Shown piece by piece: positions 59,725 to 64,000 of a stretch of DNA of 64,000 nucleotides. Where the stretch lies: NCBI RefSeq assembly GCF_015206815.1, contig NZ_JADEXZ010000027.1, positions 1 to 64,000 on the forward strand, written 5' to 3'. The stretch is from Fortiea sp. LEGE XX443 (GTDB taxonomy: Bacteria > Cyanobacteriota > Cyanobacteriia > Cyanobacteriales > Nostocaceae). The notes beneath the pieces were generated by a model. That model was not told the origin of the DNA, made no database searches, and saw nothing but the letters and a program-made list of their open reading frames with translations. The position numbers and the translations under genes were made by a program. The first letter of the stretch is position 1. The number at the start of each line of letters is the position of its first letter.

Positions 59725-59838
59725 AGGATTAATAGATCATGACGATTTACTCTATATTGTGGCATTTGCTAGAAGCGATCGCCTTTCTTCCCTCTTCTAC
59801 CCTCTAGGGGAAAATACAATAGAAATAAATACTTTAAA

Positions 59839-60825
59839 ATGAACCAGGTAGACTATCTCCGCATTAGTTTAATCGATCGCTGCAATTTCCGCTGTCAATA
59901 CTGTATGCCGGAAGGTGTAGAACTAGAATATGCTCTCAAGCAACAATTACTCACCGACGCGGAACTACTCACCCTAATTCAAGAGGTGTTTATTCCTGTT
60001 GGTTTTACGCAGTTTCGCTTAACAGGGGGGGAGCCTTTGTTGCGTCCTGGTGTTGTAGAGTTGGTAAAAGCGATCGCATCATTGCCTGCAACTAAAGATT
60101 TGTCGATGACAACCAATGGGTTTTTACTTGCTCCCATCGCCCACAGTCTTTACGATGCAGGTTTACGCCGGATCAATATTAGCCTAGATTCCCTTGATCC
60201 CGACATTTTTGACCAAATTATTGGTAATCGCGGCCGTTCTCGCTGGCAACAAGTCTGGGATGGCATTCAAGCCGCCTACAATGTGGGATTTGACCCTCTG
60301 AAGCTCAATGTAGTGGTGATACCCGGTGTTAATGACCATGAAGTTCTCGACTTAGCCGCCCTCACCATTGACAAACAATGGCATGTCAGATTTATTGAAT
60401 TTATGCCGATTGGCAATTCGCAATTATTTGGCGATCGCGGTTGGATATCTTCTGCTGATTTACGTCAGCAAATCCGCGAACAATGGGGATTGACAGAATC
60501 TCAAGTGCGTGGTAGCGGTCCTGCTGATGTTTTTCAAATTCCTGGAGCAAAGGGGACACTAGGATTTATTAGTCAGATGTCAGAATGTTTTTGCGATCGT
60601 TGTAACCGGATGCGTTTGAGCGCTGATGGTTGGTTACGTCCCTGTTTATTAAATGAAACAGGCCAACTTGATTTAAAAACTGCTTTACGTACTGGTATTA
60701 AAACTAGTCAATTACAAGAGCAAGTCAGACACTTATTGGCAATTAAGCCAGAAATTAACTTTAAAGGACGCGATTCTGGCACTACTGGCACATACACTCG
60801 CACTATGTCCCAAATTGGCGGCTAA
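59839..60825 (+). CDS. moaA: GTP 3',8-cyclase (molybdenum cofactor biosynthesis MoaA)
   Basis: 328 aa. The radical-SAM cluster CxxxCxxC is in [13 protein letters not shown], and the C-terminal cluster in [10 protein letters not shown] with a further Cys in [13 protein letters not shown] and the GGEPLLRPG loop are typical. It converts GTP to cyclic pyranopterin precursor with MoaC, needed for the molybdopterin used in nitrate reductase and the sulfite oxidase-like enzyme at 24 kb. It ends by a bidirectional-type hairpin. Confidence 0.95.
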   Translation: MNQVDYLRISLIDRCNFRCQYCMPEGVELEYALKQQLLTDAELLTLIQEVFIPVGFTQFRLTGGEPLLRPGVVELVKAIASLPATKDLSMTTNGFLLAPIAHSLYDAGLRRINISLDSLDPDIFDQIIGNRGRSRWQQVWDGIQAAYNVGFDPLKLNVVVIPGVNDHEVLDLAALTIDKQWHVRFIEFMPIGNSQLFGDRGWISSADLRQQIREQWGLTESQVRGSGPADVFQIPGAKGTLGFISQMSECFCDRCNRMRLSADGWLRPCLLNETGQLDLKTALRTGIKTSQLQEQVRHLLAIKPEINFKGRDSGTTGTYTRTMSQIGG

Positions 60826-60879
60826 ACAAAAAAGTCTGAAGGATGAATTTGGTATTTCATACTTCATACTTCAGACTTT
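60826..60879 (-). terminator. Shared terminator hairpin between moaA and rpsD
   Basis: aaagtctgaag (60831-60841) and cttcagacttt (60869-60879) are perfect 11-bp inverses. On the minus strand the stem is followed by a T6 run, so it mainly ends rpsD; the plus strand has a weaker tail. Confidence 0.75.
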
Positions 60880-60881
60880 CT

Positions 60882-61490
60882 CTAGGCTTGTCGTGAATAG
60901 TATTCCACAACCAGCAGTTCGTTAACTTGTAGAGCCACCCACTCGCGCTCAATGACACTGTTAACCTTACCCACTAGCTTATTTTTGTCAAATTCCAGAT
61001 GACTGGGAAGGTTAGCTAAACCAGGATATTGCAAGTTAGTTTCTACTAGCTTCCGTGATTGTGCTTTATCCCTAACAGCAATTACCTCACCGGGACGGCA
61101 TTGGTAGCTGGCAATATTTACTACACGGCCGTTTACTGTTACGTGGCTATGATTCACCAGCTGACGCGCTGCTGGAATTGTGGGAGCCATACCCAAGCGG
61201 AAAACGGTATTATCCAAGCGCATTTCTAGAAATTGCAACAGTACTTGTCCGGTAGAACCAGTAATGCGTCTGGCTTTACGCACATAGCGCAGTAGTTGCT
61301 TTTCAGTTATACCGTAGTTAAAACGGAGCTTTTGCTTTTCTTCTAGACGAATAGCATATTCAGAACGCTTTTTGCGGTTCTGACCATGCTGACCCGGTGG
61401 ATAGGCGCGTCTTGCGCTTTTACGAGTTAATCCTGGTAATTCGCCTAAGCGGCGTGCAATTCTGAGGCGTGGCCCTCTGTATCGGGACAT
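60882..61490 (-). CDS. rpsD: 30S ribosomal protein S4
   Basis: 202 aa starting [20 protein letters not shown], as in cyanobacterial uS4. The S4 RNA-binding domain is [20 protein letters not shown] and [15 protein letters not shown]. It nucleates 30S assembly. It is monocistronic here, with a terminator downstream. Confidence 0.96.
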   Translation of the reverse strand: MSRYRGPRLRIARRLGELPGLTRKSARRAYPPGQHGQNRKKRSEYAIRLEEKQKLRFNYGITEKQLLRYVRKARRITGSTGQVLLQFLEMRLDNTVFRLGMAPTIPAARQLVNHSHVTVNGRVVNIASYQCRPGEVIAVRDKAQSRKLVETNLQYPGLANLPSHLEFDKNKLVGKVNSVIEREWVALQVNELLVVEYYSRQA

Positions 61491-61687
61491 GAGTTTCCTT
61501 AATCTAATGCTGTTTAAACTTTACTCAGACATACTATTATAAATATCTGTAAATCAAAAATGCTAAAAGTCCTAAATTTAATCATCAAAAATTTATAAAT
61601 AATAATTCAGGAGTCATTTGCCAGAATCCAGAATCTCAATCAGAGTTGTCGCACATTTGAGTTAGCATAACTTAGAGTCTTTGGAAA

Positions 61688-62266
61688 ATGGCAATGGGAA
61701 CACAAAAGGTTAGTAAAGCTAGAAAACCTCAAGGCTGGTCTATTTTTGGGATACTCAACACTCAAACAATTCGGTGGACTACACCAGTTTTAGCTATGGC
61801 TGGACTGTGGGTTAATATCCTTCCCAGTCCGGCTCTGACATTATTCTCTAATGATAATGATAATTACCGTGTGTGTGCTGCCCAACTTTTGAAAGCAGGT
61901 GTGACAGCACAAGCCGCAGCCCAAGGTTGTGCCACAGCAATACGTCCTATAGACCTAGCTGCTTGTGTAGCGACAATTAAACAGAGAACAAAAATTGACC
62001 CAACAGATGCACTTGCTTCCTGTACAAGGGCGCGTCGTCCTAGGGAATTAGCTGGCTGTGTTGTAGGTGTCAGCCTCAATACAAAAGAAGAAATTAACCC
62101 AGCGGTTTTAAATTACTGTAGTCGCAGTTTATTGCCTGTGACTTTTGCTCAGTGTGTGGTTGGTTTGCGAAAAGAAATTTCTTTGACACCTATGCAGGCG
62201 TTAGATACTTGTATCGACGCTAGTGAAAGAGCTAATGGGATTACGACTTCACCGACATTACCATAA
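61688..62266 (+). CDS. Cys-repeat protein of unknown function, cyanobacterial
   Basis: 192 aa. A hydrophobic segment (WTTPVLAMAGLWVNILPSPAL, about 30-50) suggests an exported or membrane-anchored protein. The rest has three units of the pattern C-x5-P-x2-(L/F)-A-x-C-V: CATAIRPIDLAACV, CTRARRPRELAGCV and CSRSLLPVTFAQCV. These two-Cys units, about 40 residues apart, may form disulfides or bind metal. Not recognised as a named family. It stands between rpsD and hetR. Confidence 0.75.
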   Translation: MAMGTQKVSKARKPQGWSIFGILNTQTIRWTTPVLAMAGLWVNILPSPALTLFSNDNDNYRVCAAQLLKAGVTAQAAAQGCATAIRPIDLAACVATIKQRTKIDPTDALASCTRARRPRELAGCVVGVSLNTKEEINPAVLNYCSRSLLPVTFAQCVVGLRKEISLTPMQALDTCIDASERANGITTSPTLP

Positions 62267-62539
62267 CCATTATTGGCTACTCATTAGTTGCTCAATTGTC
62301 AATAGCGACTGGTCTTTTAACTAAAGGTAACCCTGTTTATTTATATAAAGCTAAAAAATACTGCTCATCCAACTTTTAAGAGCGGATGGCAACGGAAGCA
62401 TCCTGCTATTCGAGACAAGTAATCAGCTAAGTCTCTGATTTTCGCAGCAGGAGCCTACCCGTCGATATGGCTAAACATTTTGATTTGAGATTCACCAGTT
62501 GCTGAATTTTACGATGACCTTCTTAATCTAGCAGAAGGT

Positions 62540-64000
<1,461 letters not shown>

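Overview
The window is chromosomal DNA of a filamentous, heterocyst-forming cyanobacterium of the Nostoc/Anabaena/Calothrix type. The evidence is a complete hetR at the right end, a split-intein dnaE N-half, the desC-desA-desB desaturase locus, a Mo-nitrogenase C-terminal-domain protein, many HIP1 octamers (gcgatcgc), and many short palindromic or MITE-like repeats between genes. No rRNA, tRNA or CRISPR array was recognised.

Layout. 1-5.1 kb: a partial transposase at the edge, a secreted or cell-wall protein with three peptidoglycan-binding domains plus a YVTN-type beta-propeller, and a cation/proton antiporter fused to a universal stress domain. 5.2-11.8 kb (minus strand): a lasso-peptide biosynthetic cluster. 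It has a PqqD-like leader-binding protein (B1), a transglutaminase-like leader protease (B2), an asparagine-synthetase-like cyclase (C), a 60-aa precursor (A), an HPr-kinase-like tailoring kinase, a SAM methyltransferase, a small unknown protein and a PhyH-type Fe(II)/2-oxoglutarate dioxygenase. No dedicated ABC exporter is seen. 12.3-12.7 kb: a MITE with an 8-bp target duplication nested in an older repeat. 12.8-17.5 kb: a PLP lyase, then three acyl-lipid desaturases, each followed by its own terminator-like hairpin. 17.6-28.2 kb: housekeeping and signalling genes (dnaE N-half with intein, hybrid histidine kinase, fatty aldehyde dehydrogenase, molybdopterin oxidoreductase, rpmF, a caspase-like protein lacking its catalytic dyad, Mo-nitrogenase C-domain protein). 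29-40 kb: uvrA, an unknown protein, a decayed VapBC pair, a 1247-aa multi-PAS kinase, pilD and a degenerate IS4-type element with long terminal inverted repeats. 40-50 kb: a cyclophilin lipoprotein, an RppA/RppB-like two-component system, an RTX-like protein with internal 501-bp duplications, a di-heme cytochrome, then a gene-poor stretch with an orphan terminator and four tandem TTTCAT-N5-TTTCAT boxes. 50-64 kb: HU, CobD-like aminotransferase, a flavoprotein without redox cysteines, an APC permease, a TPR-CHAT protease gene interrupted by one in-frame stop, a trypsin-like protease, a RelE-type toxin/antitoxin pair, moaA, rpsD, a Cys-repeat protein and hetR.

The most interesting system is the lasso-peptide cluster. 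The precursor ends in serine and lies next to an HPr-kinase homologue, as in kinase-tailored lasso peptides of the paeninodin type. A methyltransferase and an oxygenase are added here, and a plausible but unusually long core (Ser27 to Ser60, ring closure to Asp34) can be read. Second is the tandem array of response-regulator-like boxes beside a candidate small RNA, about 6 kb from the RppA/RppB pair.
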